Below the pieces are notes generated by a model. It ran no database searches. It saw only the letters and a list, made by a program, of their open reading frames with translations, and was not told where the DNA came from. Positions 63,988-64,000 of a stretch of 64,000 nucleotides of DNA are shown here, piece by piece. The stretch lies in the NCBI GenBank assembly GCA_024508725.1, contig JANINS010000002.1, forward strand, positions 123,481 to 187,480, in the 5' to 3' direction. The first letter of the stretch is position 1. Each line of letters opens with the position of its first letter. The translations under genes and the position numbers were made by a program. Source of the stretch: Chitinophagaceae bacterium (GTDB lineage: Bacteria > Bacteroidota > Bacteroidia > Chitinophagales > Chitinophagaceae).

Positions 63988-64000
63988 CACGCAAGTTTTT

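Overview
The window is chromosomal DNA from a member of the Bacteroidota, most likely the family Chitinophagaceae. The evidence is: several secreted proteins ending in type IX secretion (T9SS) sorting domains of type A or type B, a PafA-type alkaline phosphatase, IDH1-type NADP isocitrate dehydrogenase, an Mrp ATPase with the Bacteroidota-style C-terminus, almost no Shine-Dalgarno sequences, and occasional TAnnTTTG promoter elements. There are no rRNA or tRNA genes, no CRISPR array and no recognisable insertion sequence or prophage. The species cannot be named from the sequence alone.

Layout. 1-566 is a degenerate 255-bp tandem repeat cut by the window edge. 567-2942 is an overlapping four-gene signalling operon: small Cys-Pro-tailed protein, 7TM protein, short histidine kinase, LuxR-type regulator. 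3086-6502 is a large secreted protein carrying a PHP-type phosphoesterase domain. 6819-19833 is the accessory-looking part: five co-directional genes for a coiled-coil/beta-barrel protein, a tail-fibre-like protein, a giant RHS protein with a variable C-terminal tip, an exported erythromycin-esterase-like protein whose start overlaps the RHS stop, and a second RHS-like protein with a SpvB/TcB-like N-terminus. 20147-23049 holds an M14 peptidase and a small secreted protein. 23087-32792 is a minus-strand block with two paralogous T9SS type-B proteins flanking a type-A protein, then an alpha/beta hydrolase and apolipoprotein N-acyltransferase.

33188-47903 is mostly housekeeping: a coiled-coil membrane protein, a PolB-like exonuclease, an MFS exporter, an outer-membrane barrel, Lon protease, a TetR-TolC-EmrA-EmrB tripartite efflux operon with a double operator, isocitrate dehydrogenase and an alpha-oxoamine synthase that probably makes long-chain bases. 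48175-51020 is a minus-strand group of envelope proteins that includes an LVIVD lipoprotein gene broken by one in-frame amber codon. 51122-63987 carries PafA, two hydrolase-type enzymes, exonuclease III, a T9SS type-B protein, a fatty acid hydroxylase, a cysteine-cluster protein, a GT-C-like membrane protein, the tRNA methylthiotransferase MtaB, a muconolactone-isomerase-like protein and Mrp.

The best candidates for something undescribed are the RHS/esterase cluster and the 7TM-kinase operon. A dispersed intergenic repeat with a GTACAAG / GACGCAACGG core occurs at least eight times and in places forms gene ends or false N-terminal extensions. Start sites were moved inward from the longest reading frame in many genes where a signal peptide, an ATG or a neighbouring gene indicated it.
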